Positions 35,511 through 46,557 of a DNA stretch of 64,000 bases are shown one piece after another. The notes beneath the pieces are model-generated. The model did not search any database. It was not told where the DNA came from and saw only the letters and a program-made list of their open reading frames with translations. The stretch's first letter is position 1, and each line of letters starts with the position of its first letter. This stretch comes from Scytalidium lignicola (lineage: Eukaryota > Ascomycota > Leotiomycetes), in NCBI GenBank assembly GCA_002812745.2, contig NCSJ02000153.1, positions 34,295 through 98,294 on the forward strand, in the 5' to 3' direction. Both the position numbers and the translations under genes were made by a program.

Positions 35511-36673
35511 ATGGAGTCCAAACCCCAACCTGACTCTCAATTCACGATTACCGCATCGGCGCTCTGCTACAGCCCCCTCCACAACATCCACCACGACTCA
35601 GTCTCTCCCATTCAACCGTATCCAGCACCAGAATACCAACCCTCCGGTTCAGTGAAAGTCCACGATCTGAGACACAATGCCTCAGCACAAAACGGTGTCT
35701 GGGTTACATACCAACTCGTAGAGTTTGAAACCCGAGTCGTAAAAGCATGGTTTGCATGCCATTCGGCCGTTGATCCAAATGTGGCAATCCATAAGATACT
35801 CGGGGTTTCAGGTTCACCATATGAACCCGACAATGGGAGTACATTCAATACTGCCAAGACAGCAGAAGAATGTGTGCTTGTTGTGACTAGGGTTGGTATA
35901 GTGGAACGTTAGGAGACAAGGTTAACGAAAGTGAAGCCGAACCTGGAGCAGATGGGCCGATGAATTCGGTCGGGTTAGCTGATTTTGCTCATGTGCAAGA
36001 GCAAGTTGTGATTTGGAGAGAGCAGATCACAGCTGAGCGGACTGTGTGAGAATATGGAGCGCGGTTTTATGTCCCTCATGCGGAGTACTTGGACGATTTG
36101 GGTTCAATGATGAGCATACGGCTGCAAAGTCTTTCTTATTCTTTACTACAGACACATACTTTACCGGCACTGCTTTTATTGGTGTAGAGAAGTCATTGTT
36201 GTTGGATGAGACACCTGTTGAGAGGTTTCAACGTCACTTTAGTGAACGCGATAGGTATGACTGCCTCGAGCATTTAGTTGTACCGGTCATGCCCAGTGAG
36301 TCAACACTAGCGGCTTCAGTTAAGCTCTGTCCGAGGCACGGAAGCTCCTAACTGTGCATCATATCATCTATAGCTACCTCACAGAATTTAATTAAGGAAA
36401 ATACAATTCCTGACTTCAATATGATTGAGGTTGGAAAACGGATTGGAGATTTTTCTGAAAACCCGTTGTCAAGATAGGACTCTGATCGGGGAGGATGATT
36501 TTATCAGAGGGGCATATCTGGTAGGAGAAGTGCAAGACTTAGCCACAAACGTCGCTAGGGATTCGCGGCGGAACAAAATAGTCCCCATCGATATCAGACT
36601 TGGTGTATATAGTGATGAGGAGTTGTTAGATTTGCTTAGATACTGTAAACTGTACCGGTATGGATCTAATTGA
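35511..36673 (+). pseudogene. broken or multi-exon gene of unknown function
   Basis: The frame from the ATG at 35511 gives 133 residues (MESKPQPDSQFTITAS ... VLVVTRVGIVER) with normal codon use. Beyond its stop, protein-like segments continue in other frames: DKVNESEAEPGADGPMNS and ARFYVPHAEYLDDLG near 35910-36110, TGTAFIGVEKSLLLDETPVERF near 36160-36240, and GEDDFIRGAYLVGEVQDLA near 36500-36550. No clean set of donors and acceptors joins all of them, and in-frame stops occur between. It may be a decayed gene or one with introns I could not place. I recognise no domain. Confidence 0.35.
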
Positions 36674-37450
36674 ATCTAATTTTGTATTACACAGGAAATT
36701 TTCTAAATTATCTCAGTTTGAGCTTAATAGTGAGGATAGAACAATCTATATAATTAGAACAACTGGTATTACTGATACAATGTTCAATAGTAGTTATACC
36801 AAAAAAGTTATCCACATTGTTAATACATCGGTAGGGTAAAGACTATTTAGATAGTACAACATTTTCAAACCTGTTGTTTCTCCGCCTCGGCGCTATGAAC
36901 ACTCATTCTGCGGCTTACAGTATATGGACTTTATCTCTACCACTTGTCATTCCTCCAGGAGACTATCAACTATAAGCACGATTTTTGACCTTATTATATT
37001 CTTGTGATTGACATTTCAAGATCCCGTGTAGTCGACGGTTTAGGGATTCTCATGGACGCCGAGTTATAACTGGAAGCGTCCCATTCCCATATCTCCGCCT
37101 CCCCGCAAGAGCCGCTTCTCCACATTCCCCACAAACCCGATCTCCCCACCAGCGGCGATACATTTGCATTCCGGACATAACTTATACATACAGGACGGTT
37201 GCATTTGCGGTGGTGGGACGGTTCGCAGAGGGATGGAGACAAAAATACTACTCTTCTTTGCCAAGAAGTCCAATGGCCGTCCCAGCAATGCGCACACAGC
37301 AACCGCAACATAAACCGCCCCTAAAGAGACATAATAACTTACTCCTTTGCTTTCTTCTTTAACTCGTCAATTTTTATATAATAACAATTTATTAATTATT
37401 ACAATCCATCGCAATATTGTAATATTCTATATGGACAATATTATCAGTAA
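36674..37450. other. intergenic region with one small Cys-containing frame
   Basis: AT-rich on both flanks. On the minus strand, 37297-37064 encodes a short frame with a CxxxxCxxCxC pattern (CMYKLCPECKC) and a Gly-rich end. Without a homologue this is too weak to call a gene. Confidence 0.3.
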
Positions 37451-38548
37451 TTACAACTTGATTCGGAACAATTCCTCCGCATTTGTTTGACAAATCTTCC
37501 GCAGATCAGAGGGAGCTATAACATCACCCAAAGCGTTGATGAAATTAGGCGTACGATCTAAGTCGAGGAAAGGATAGTCATTAGCAAACAAGACATGGTC
37601 TACTCCCCAAGTCTGGACCGCAGCTAATGTCGGTGGTATGGTGAACATCCCCGATATGGCAACCCACACTTGTTCTCGAAGAATCTGTCCCACAGTCCGT
37701 TGTAGGCCAAAGAGCTCGGGGGGGAACATGACGTCGAATCGCTGCATCATCATCGGTAGCATTTCTCCTTGATGACCTATAATGATTTTCAAGCCCCGAT
37801 GTCGATCTGAAACCCCCAGTCGTAGAACGTGGACTGCTACCTCGTTGTGCCAACCCCAGCCCATTCCAGAGAGCGTGGCAGTTAGCAGTGGTTTGCCAGG
37901 AAAGGTATAATAGGCGTTGATGACCGGTTTGGGCGCAACTGCTGGATGGAGGAACAATGGAATATTCAATGTCTCAAATTCCGTAAGGAGCCCATCAAAT
38001 TCTGGGTCGTCAAGAAACTTTCGAGTGCCTCCAACAGAACCAGCAATGAACCCACCAACAAACCCCAATTCTTGAACGCAGCGTCGAAGCTCCTTAATTG
38101 CTAATTCGGGGACTTGCGCAGGGACCTCTGCAAAGGCCTTGAACCGTTCAGGGTGTGCATCGACTGCTTTCTTCAGTTCATCGTTGACATCATGTGCGAA
38201 GCGTAATGCTGCTTCGGGATCTTCGATGTGGGTTGAATAAACAGATCCGACGCTGCTGAGTACTTGCATTGCAACTCCCCCTTTATCCATATCTTTGATT
38301 CTCTGTAACTTAAGGTCATCTGAACGACCAGCAGCGTATCCCATGGCACCGTGGTAGTATAATTTTGAGTAAATATCTCTCCCGAGCTGTGCGGGCTCTG
38401 TGCTGTTTGGAACCCGTTGCTGAAGATTATGAAAAACGCCATGTTCCTCGACACCGATGATTTTTAGGTCCTTGAGCTCAGGGCGAAGATAATAAGTACC
38501 AGGGCCCGGGGTGCTAATGGCACCATACTGAGGAGATCTATCTGTCAT
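37451..38548 (-). CDS. amidohydrolase family 2 decarboxylase (gamma-resorcylate/dihydroxybenzoate decarboxylase-like)
   Basis: An intronless 365-aa protein with its ATG at 38548. It shows the ACMSD-type decarboxylase ligands: E-E-H in IIGVEEHGVFH (about residues 34-40) instead of the HxH of hydrolases, His in IPLFLHPA, His in IIIGHQGEMLP and Asp in VLFANDYPF. This pattern is that of non-oxidative aromatic-acid decarboxylases (2,3-dihydroxybenzoate, gamma-resorcylate, 5-carboxyvanillate). It would remove CO2 from a hydroxybenzoate in the cytosol. It is divergent from an aldehyde dehydrogenase and about 4 kb from the ammonia-lyase, which fits handling of phenylalanine-derived aromatic acids (inference). 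Confidence 0.88.
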   Translation of the reverse strand: MTDRSPQYGAISTPGPGTYYLRPELKDLKIIGVEEHGVFHNLQQRVPNSTEPAQLGRDIYSKLYYHGAMGYAAGRSDDLKLQRIKDMDKGGVAMQVLSSVGSVYSTHIEDPEAALRFAHDVNDELKKAVDAHPERFKAFAEVPAQVPELAIKELRRCVQELGFVGGFIAGSVGGTRKFLDDPEFDGLLTEFETLNIPLFLHPAVAPKPVINAYYTFPGKPLLTATLSGMGWGWHNEVAVHVLRLGVSDRHRGLKIIIGHQGEMLPMMMQRFDVMFPPELFGLQRTVGQILREQVWVAISGMFTIPPTLAAVQTWGVDHVLFANDYPFLDLDRTPNFINALGDVIAPSDLRKICQTNAEELFRIKL

Positions 38549-39094
38549 AGTCACAAGGATGTGAATTTAACTACGACAAGATAAATATGAAGAGTAGATT
38601 GTGTTATATGAGACTCTGATAAGCCCTATTTTCGGCTCTAGTGGGTGTTTATATACCTTATAAGTACCCCAGTATTTTATGACGCTAATATGACCCATAT
38701 TATTGATTGTGGAGATGCCGAGATTTCAAATCAATACTCGTGTATGCATATGCAAGGCTTAATTAATGAATCCCATGAATCCCATACGTGTTGAGTGAGG
38801 TGTTTATCACTCTGCTTCGGAGATTACCATGACGTAGAGATAAAGTCCGCTTTGAATACTTCTGCGTATGAATGAATAGGAATATTCTTTTCTTCGATTA
38901 ATAATAACTTGTCTTACTACTCGGCATGTTGAAATATCTTTAAATCCGCTAGATGCAACCTTGCTAGTAGAAAGAAAAACCAGCTGAATCGGGTAGATAT
39001 TTTCTGGATGTACTTATACTCCCGGTGTTTTGAGTTCCTGTTGTTTTCGTGAGTCTGCAGATATATTCATTGTGTTCGATATAACTTTTACAAT
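38549..39094. promoter_or_regulatory. divergent promoter, decarboxylase and aldehyde dehydrogenase
   Basis: 546 bp between ATGs. A short direct repeat (TGAATCCCA twice, near 38767-38785) is the only notable element. No clear palindrome seen. Confidence 0.4.
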
Positions 39095-40772
39095 ATGCCT
39101 ACCACGGTTGACTATGACACGGGAATACAAGTTGTGCCATTATTGATCGATGGTAAAGCAACTGCATCTAATCCACCCATACGCTTCCAGGTTGTTTCCT
39201 CCTCGCAAAAGAAAGTGGTATATCTAGCAGAGGCCGCAGATGCCAAAGCAGTAGTTACTGCAGCCCAGGCTGCTGAAACAGCATTCAAACGATGGAGTCG
39301 AACCAGTGCTATCTCTCGACGGGATATCCTCCTCCGCGTGGCTGATCTTCTAAAAGCGCGTCAAGATGAACTAATGGCCCTGCAAATGGAAGAAACTAGT
39401 TGCACTAAAGGATGGGCTTATTTTCAGATCAGCTACGCGGTGGTAAATATACAGGAAACAGCAGCCAGAATCACAGAAGCATGTGCCGGTACTATTCCAG
39501 CTCCCGCTGGCGAAGAGACAACGGGCTTTGTATTTATGGAGCCAATAGGTCCAGTCTTTCTGATGTCACCGTATGTTCCACAAAACTTAATTGTATATTA
39601 CAAGAGGAATAAGAATTCTAACTTCTAGATGCGCTCAGCTGGAATGCGGCTGTCATCCTTTCAGTCCGGAATCTAGGTTCAATCCTTGGTGCAGGATGCA
39701 CGTCTGTGTGGAAAGCCTCTGAGCTGTCTCCGAGAACCCACCATGCATTAGCTGAGATCTTCATGGAAGCTGGCCTCCCCCCTGGTGTGTTGAATGTAAT
39801 TCAATCTCGCCGAGAGGATGCTGCAGCTATCACGGAGGCTTTGATTTCACATCCGGCTATTAGGAAGGTCGATTTTATTGGTAGTGATGCTGTTGGTAGC
39901 ATCATTGGAGCTATGGCAGGGAAGTATTTGAAACCTATTCTCATGGAGCTGGGGGGGGAAATCACCAGCCATAGTTTTGGATGATGCCAACTTAGAGGAT
40001 GCTGCGAGCAAGTGTGCTGAAGGAGGTAAGACCAGATCCACTGTAGAGACAACTGCCAGGTATAGAACAATATGAGTCTAATCAGGTACATTATTTAGCA
40101 TTCCTGCATCATGGTCAAATTTGTTTCTCCACCGAGAGGATCATTGTTCAGAAAAAAATAGCCGGCACATTCTTATCCCTTCTTCAAAAGCACGCTGCCG
40201 TGGCCTCTTCGGGAGACGGCGTCACAGAACGTGTCATTACCAATGCATATAATAAACTGGTTGAGGCCAAGAGTAAAGGAGCCAAATTCATCATCGGTGG
40301 TCCGCAATATGATTCCTCTAGCTCGCTCCGCCCCACAATAGTCACTGGAGTTACAAAGGATATGTCCATGTGGGATGAAGAGACGTTTGGGCCGTCTGTT
40401 GCAGTCTTTATCGTGGAGACTGAACAAGAGGCAATTGACCTGGCGAATAATACGCGCTTCGGGTTGAACGCCGCAGTTCATACCGCTAACATGCATCGTG
40501 GACTGATTGTTGCCCGTCAACTGGAATATGGTCAGGTACATGTTAATTCCCTCACGGAGGCTGATGAGCGTAAGTCCTAAATGTTTTGCCAGTGTATTCG
40601 GTGGCTGTTCATCTGCTTACTGATGCCTTTAATATAGCTAGGAGGGATGAAAAGAAGCGGTTGGGGCCGTGTTAACGCTAACTGGGGGCTTCGTGAATTC
40701 CTTGAACCGAAGACAATCAGCTTCAACATGAGTTTTTCCAACCCAGCTTTTGATTTTACGGGCACGCAATAG
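39095..40772 (+). pseudogene. aldehyde dehydrogenase (vanillin/salicylaldehyde dehydrogenase-like) with one-base frameshift
   Basis: Four exons: 39095-39570, 39639-40025, 40099-40569 and 40642-40772. They sum to one base more than a multiple of three. The extra base is in a run of eight G at 39951-39958: with seven G the frame runs ELGG-KSPAIVLDDANLEDAA, as in all family members. Read as given, it stops after HSFG. Otherwise the protein (487 aa) is complete: N-terminal NAD domain with WNAAVILSVRN, the catalytic-Glu ELGG region, catalytic Cys in HHGQICFSTER, and the C-terminal EETFGPSVAVFIVE and MKRSGWGR blocks. Oxidises an aromatic aldehyde to the acid with NAD+. It may be functional if the extra G is an assembly error, since this assembly has homopolymer trouble. 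Confidence 0.82.
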
Positions 40773-40951
40773 TATGGCAGCTGGGTTAAGATTAATCCTT
40801 TGAACTCTGGAACAGAGAACAATTTTCACTTGCTACCTAGTTATAAAATATAGTATTAGCAAGATACTGTGTACTACATATTAGATCTCTTATAACCTGT
40901 CTTTGTCTAGGCTATATAGTACCCAAATCATCTCGCAAATCATCTCGCAAA

Positions 40952-41473
40952 TCATGTAATGGCTCTCCTAACCAGAGGGAAGTTTTTAAACTTGAATCTC
41001 GAACCTGCCATTTCAAATACTTTCAAAATCTCGTCCACCCTCCGGATCCTGCCATTAGGATTCGCCAAAACAATCATGTCGACCCTTCTTCGAGATGGAG
41101 TTGTCTAACGGAACGTGTTGGGCAACACGGAAGCGGTGGATGACTTGGAGGCTCATCTCATCGTAGGGCTATATAAGTTGGTCAAAATAAATAAGTTCGA
41201 ATCCAATAACGATAACTACCGCGTACTGCTAACATGATCCTAGATATTCGACTGAAGCCAAAGCCATATGCGCCTCTTACAAGAGCATTTAGTGTTTCCG
41301 GTGCATCAATAAGCTCCTTACGGACCGAATCATCATCATGAGAGAGCCCAGAGAGCGTGTTGTCGAAAAAATATTAGAGACTGTGGAATGGAGCTTTGGA
41401 GTTTCTTGGCCTTCTCCAGAATTTCTTCCGCAAGCTCAACCAAGCTTAATGCATTATAGGTGACGGATGCCAT
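40952..41473 (-). pseudogene. O-methyltransferase relic, middle deleted
   Basis: Minus-strand pieces in different frames follow the order of a fungal SAM-dependent O-methyltransferase. First comes the N-terminal MASVTYNALSLVELAEEILE (from the ATG at 41473), then LSHDDDSVRKELIDAPETLN and the dimerisation/winged-helix part MSLQVIHRFRVAQHVPLD. This is followed at once by what looks like the extreme C-terminus, EILKVFEMAGSRFKFKNFPL. The SAM-binding core (about 200 residues with the GGGxG motif) is missing and there are at least two frame changes. The assignment is from recall of the family pattern. It would once have methylated a phenolic or carboxylic oxygen. Confidence 0.5.
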
Positions 41474-42483
41474 CGGGAGGAAAGGTACAGCTCTGCTATT
41501 GGAGAATGAGGATACAGCAAAACGAACGTGTCAGGTGTCAATATGCAAGATACTCCTGTATGATTGCTCGAGAAAGTATACACCACGCGATTACATCCCG
41601 ACTTGTACTAGCACACGATCTTCACATATAACCTGTTAGTACCATCCAGACGAGAACGGGTAACCCAAACCGTACAGAGTTTAGCAAAAACGAATGGCCC
41701 CCACGCTGGCCACAACATTACACTAGATGCGGGTGTGTCCACCTCCCGCGAGTATCATCAATTAGTGATTAATGATATGGCGCTGACAATTCATTTGAGC
41801 TTGACTGTTTGTACATTAGGTGGCCTTCTGCTAATCTTCCTTGAGCTAGGGCTGCTGATGATTCATGTCTGTTCCACAAGGTCACCGGTGTGCCGGCCCC
41901 ATCCTCACTCCTTGCGCCAACCTCTTTGGTGTCGAAGCCTCCAAAGCCAGCGCCGTAGGATTATTACTATGGGGAAGATGGGATCCCAGGAGATTGGAGT
42001 GGTTTGAGGACTTTAGCGGACTTTGAGAGACTAGCTTCTGAGAAAATAAAGGGGTTTACTGTCAGAGTCGCTGAGCCGCAAAGTGACCCTCGTATTTAAA
42101 GAAGCACAAGGACGGCGAGTACAACGATAGTTTTGGTGTACGGTTGCTGGTTGTAATTTGAGCATACATGTTGTTGAATGAGACTTTTTATACGAAATTA
42201 TTGACTGAGTTTACATTCTGCTGTTAAGATTTATATTATAGACATACACACTTGTTACGTAGGAAGACATATAACACTCAATCCTCGGCCTGCGATCAGT
42301 CTTAAACGCCTTTTATATCATACAGTAATGATTTCTATAAACTCTATCTCATTATGAATGGATTAGAAGAAACTTTATTTCTCTATAATGACCTAGGGGG
42401 AAAACTAATAATCAGATACTAGCATATACAGTATGTTCCAAAGCAAAATGTCACGCCGTTCTATAGTTCTACTTTCCATGCTA
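41474..42483. other. intergenic region with a possible coding relic
   Basis: Around 41880-42100 on the plus strand two frames are protein-like (CANLFGVEASKASAVG in one, YYGEDGIPGDWSGLRTLADF in the other), ending at a TAA at about 42098. It could be the end of another decayed gene, but I cannot name it. The rest to 42483 is AT-rich 3' flank of the ammonia-lyase. Confidence 0.3.
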
Positions 42484-44861
42484 TCAATGATTCACTGTTC
42501 CATTCATACCATTAGTCCTTTTTTCATAAGTCATCACATCTTCCAAACATTCCATGATTGTATGCATCATCTCCCCTGATCGAAGGGAGTCATAGATCCG
42601 ACTCACACAGTCACCGACAAGAAGCTCTCCCTCACCCCCCGTCATATCTGTAGCCTTTCTCTGTTCTGAGTTTCCGTTGACTAAACTGTTACTCTTGATA
42701 GAAGGATGGTCCACTAGGCCACGGTTCAAGGGAATCTTTAGCTTCTCTCGGACATATTTGTAGACCCTCTTACTGGCTAGACCCAGGTGTGCTGGTGTCT
42801 CACAGTCTATCACGGTGACCTCGCGAACTTCTTTAAAATGCATCAGCATGAGGTCTGAGGCCTTGGCAGTCCACTGAGCGATGGTTGAGAGGCCGACCGG
42901 ATGGTTTGACGTAGTGAAGAAGGTCATGAAGATAGCCTGTGTAGATTCCGCAATGTCCTGGAACCGGACTGTCGAGTCCTTGGACGTCGTGGTACCTAAC
43001 TGCTGAGCAACATGGCCCTGGACCTTCAATTGGAGCTCTTCAAGACATTTAGGTGGCAAAACAGAGGCGAAAACGTCTCCCGTCAGTATCTGCAAGCCCG
43101 TGCGGATCGTCTTCTGGAGTTGCACTTGCATAACCCGAAGATCAAGGGCCTGGCACAAAGAATAGATATAGGATGCAGCCAACATTGCAAAGGTATCGAT
43201 AGCGGCATGAGTGTAACGAGCCGAAAGGAGGGCCAGAGAATTGATAGCTTGGTTCGCCATCTCAGCGCTTTGCACATGAGGTCCAACAGGGTGAGACAAG
43301 AAGCCCAACTCTGAAGTGTAAGCTGCCATCGCGATGTCAACGCCTATTCCAGAAGTATGAGAATCAGCATTCATTTATATAGAATAAATCACAGAAGATC
43401 TAAGAGTACTACACCTTTAAAACAATAGGAGACACTGGGTTCATCATACACAAGATTCGGAGGCAGGCCATTGCTCATGCTAGGACTCATCAATTCTGTA
43501 CACTGAGCAAATAGCATTTTACCCATCATCTGCAGTGCAGACCGCGCCTTTTCCACAGCAGATGTCACTGCCACGGCTTGGAAGTTGCCACCGTGGAAAA
43601 CCCGGCTACCTTTGACATCGATGACAGGATTATCGGTAGTCGAGTTCAATTCAGTAGTGATTTGTTGATGTGCCAGAACCAGATCTTCTAATAGTGGGCC
43701 CATCCATTGCGGGGAGGTGCGCAATGGATATCGATCCTGCCAGAGGGCAGTTGAATGCTCTAGCTTACTTGAAGAGACACGCTTCTCAACCAGTCGAGAG
43801 CCACGGAGGAACCCTGTGATATTGTGTGCAGCTTCGACTTGGCCGCGATGGGGACGCACTTGTGCCAGAAATGGGTGGAAGCTTTCGGAATTACCATGCA
43901 GAGCTTCTACGCCCATGGCAGTGAGTATTTGGGACAGAATTGCAAACTGCTGAACTTCATGTAAAGCCAGAGCCCCCACCGCGGCCGACACTGCTGTTCC
44001 ATTGATCATACCTAGAGCTTCCTTAGGACCAAACGAGACCGGGTTGAGTTGAAGCTTATTCAAAGCCTGGTCGGCGCTAATCAGAGTTCTAGAAGTACCT
44101 TCTTTGCCGACCCAGACAGAGAGATTAGGATTACCTTCAAGGACCCCAGCAATGTAGGAGAGAGGGCTGAGATCTCCAGATGCCGAGATACTACCTCGTA
44201 ATGGCACCAGGGGAACATAGTCTTCATTCAGTAACCGCTCCAGCATCTGGATGATATGGTATCTAACTGCTGACTGGCCTCGGACCAAAGTATTGCATCG
44301 TACCACAGTTGCCGCTCGCACCCAAGCTTCAGGCATGGATGTGACGTTGGTCGGATCATAAGTTTTGCTTGGCTTCTTGCCTCTGAGCTGGTTCTCTGAC
44401 AAGACTCCACACTGCTGCATCTGCATCAATGCTACTTGAAGTCCACCGGTATCTGCAGAACGTGTATTGGCACTGCCACCAAAGCCCGTCCGGACCCCTG
44501 GCATATACATTTAGCTTGTAAATTAATCAATAACGTAAGATTTAACGAATCCATACTCACCGTAAAAGAGATGGCCTTCTTCCAACAACTTGGCGAGGTA
44601 ATTGACGCTGTCATCGACCTTGGCAGTGGTTGCCGGAGAAGCATCAATCTTGGCCTCCTGGCCATAACTGGAACTCATATTAGATATTTAATATTCCACC
44701 AAGGGACTAAGGTTGATATCTTACCGCGCTATGGCGACCACCTCTGCGATGGAGAGAGAGTCTCCATCGATTAGGATGCTGCTGCTACTGCTATCGTTAA
44801 CCGGTGTCTTCAACCGCCTCCAAGTCGAGAGCGCTACGTGTGCATGTCGGTTTTCACGCAT
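42484..44861 (-). CDS. phenylalanine/aromatic amino acid ammonia-lyase
   Basis: Four exons: 44861-44725, 44667-44561, 44497-43415 and 43343-42484, giving 728 aa, the usual fungal PAL size. The catalytic Tyr lies in LFYGVRTGFGGSA (about residue 80). The MIO prosthetic group is formed from Ala-Ser-Gly in SISASGDLSP (about 190). LGMINGTAVS, GNSESFHPFLAQVRPH, QDRYPLRTSPQW, TDNPVIDV, HGGNFQAVAV and VDIAMAAYTSELGFLSHPV follow in family order. It releases ammonia from L-phenylalanine (perhaps Tyr or His) to give cinnamate. At the selectivity loop it reads MQQCGVL where the yeast Rhodotorula enzyme has HQLCGVL. It is uninterrupted, unlike its neighbours. PAL is uncommon in ascomycetes and often clustered with secondary metabolism. 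Confidence 0.93.
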
Positions 44862-46557
44862 TGTAGTATCGAGTCACTTGTAGGGAGGTAAACTGTCTTT
44901 TTGAAAGGGATGTCTGATTTGAAAAGTCTGGTCCACGTACCAATACCACTGGTATTTATATAAAGTAATACCTGGACACTGGCTAACTGGGAAACAGGTG
45001 CCATCTAGGAGAATAATGCCTGGTGTAACAGAGGATAAGTTAAAATTGTAACCACGGCCCTGTCCTGTAGCTGACTGTGCATATAGCCTTCCTTTGTATA
45101 CCAGATGCGGGCTATGCAGACGTAGGCTGGCATCCAAATTGAGGCGGGCGAGTAATTAGATGCAAAAGTTGGAGATCAAAACGTTTAAACATCCTAATTA
45201 TAAAATCAGCAGGATTTTCGGATGCAAAAGTAATTAGTAACACTCCGAACTTTATACAGCTCATCCAGATAAGGGCATCGATACGATTCCGCAGTACAGT
45301 GTATGCAAGCAAGTAACGATTAACGTAAATCTCAGTGGGGCTGAAGGCCGCTTAATGTACTATAAATCTCATGACATAAATTGTTTTCAATATTGTACTC
45401 CTGAAGGATCTACCGCTTTTATGTAACACTGGAACTTATTCTTGAATTTTAATTTAAATAATTACCTAGTATAAAGGTTATATCTATATATAGGCGATCA
45501 AAAAAGAACAAATGAAAATGAATAGAAACATTTATGTACTTCTGGTATTCTTGAAGTATCATCAGGGGTTATTAGAAAATTGGTAATAAGTAACTAAGAC
45601 ATTAGATCGAGTATAAGACATGAGGTCTTTGCGGCTCGCGAAGAAAATCCTGGGAAGAGATAGTGCAGTACAGTGTTATTAAGCTATGCACTGTATGTTG
45701 TGAATTTTAGGCTTCACAGTAAGCAGATCTGCGTGGCTCCGACTACCTGTCAAATTGCAACATTTACTGCGGACAATAATTAATAGGGAAATCGAGCTGT
45801 ACGTCACAGCGCATACTGCCATAGGGAATAATGTAAGAACCGGAAGGATGTCTTCTAGAAATCAATATTGCGACTCGTAAGCAGCCGCACAGGGGCTGAC
45901 GGGGTTAGATACAGTAATCATCCTGCGTATCGTATCGGCTGTTCCTTATGCCAAGGGCGGGAGATGACAGAGTTCACACCCTTTTGGTTATCGTCTTAAT
46001 ACGATTTACTGTAGAGATATTTAATCCCAACTATCTCCTTTCAGTAGGAACCTATCAGCCGCGGTGACCTTGCATAAATTTAAATCGTTACCTAGTCGGT
46101 CACCGTATTAAGAGATATGCCTACTTCACTACATGATAGTATTACTATACTTTTCCCAATCCTATGCGTCCAAGGTGGCGTGTGTCAAGTAGGTGTATGA
46201 TAGATGTGTCCATTGTACCGAGTACTCTCAAGTTAGAGACTAAGATGCCAGCAGTTCAGCTATGTTATATTTACGGGCTAGTTAATATTTTCAAATACTA
46301 GATATGCAACGTCATCTGGATCAGCAGATGCTGTTGGATTTTATCAAGGATGATTAATTATTGACAGGAATAACTCAGGATTTACTCTGCGCCTCTCAGC
46401 ATTAGGTTTTGACGTGGCAAACAATATTCGGGTCTCCCTACGGATGGTTGAGTAGCTTTTAAGGTATATATAACAAACATGTGAACGACTTCGAAGAATC
46501 TGATTTATATATTTTGTATTTGTATAAAGAGTGTTATAAGAAGCTGTTAATCTCAAA
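44862..46557. other. 1.7-kb divergent intergenic region
   Basis: Between the ammonia-lyase and the adenylation-domain gene. AT-rich in 45350-45560, no gene seen. Promoters of both genes must lie at its ends. Confidence 0.5.

Noticed and set aside
40921..40955. Tandem CAAATCATCTCG units as a CRISPR-like array
   Set aside because: Only about two and a half 12-bp units without spacers; a simple short duplication in a eukaryotic genome.
41735..42007. Plus-strand frame of 90 codons
   Set aside because: It begins at a GTG, has no family features and overlaps other frames that look equally protein-like; at most part of a relic.
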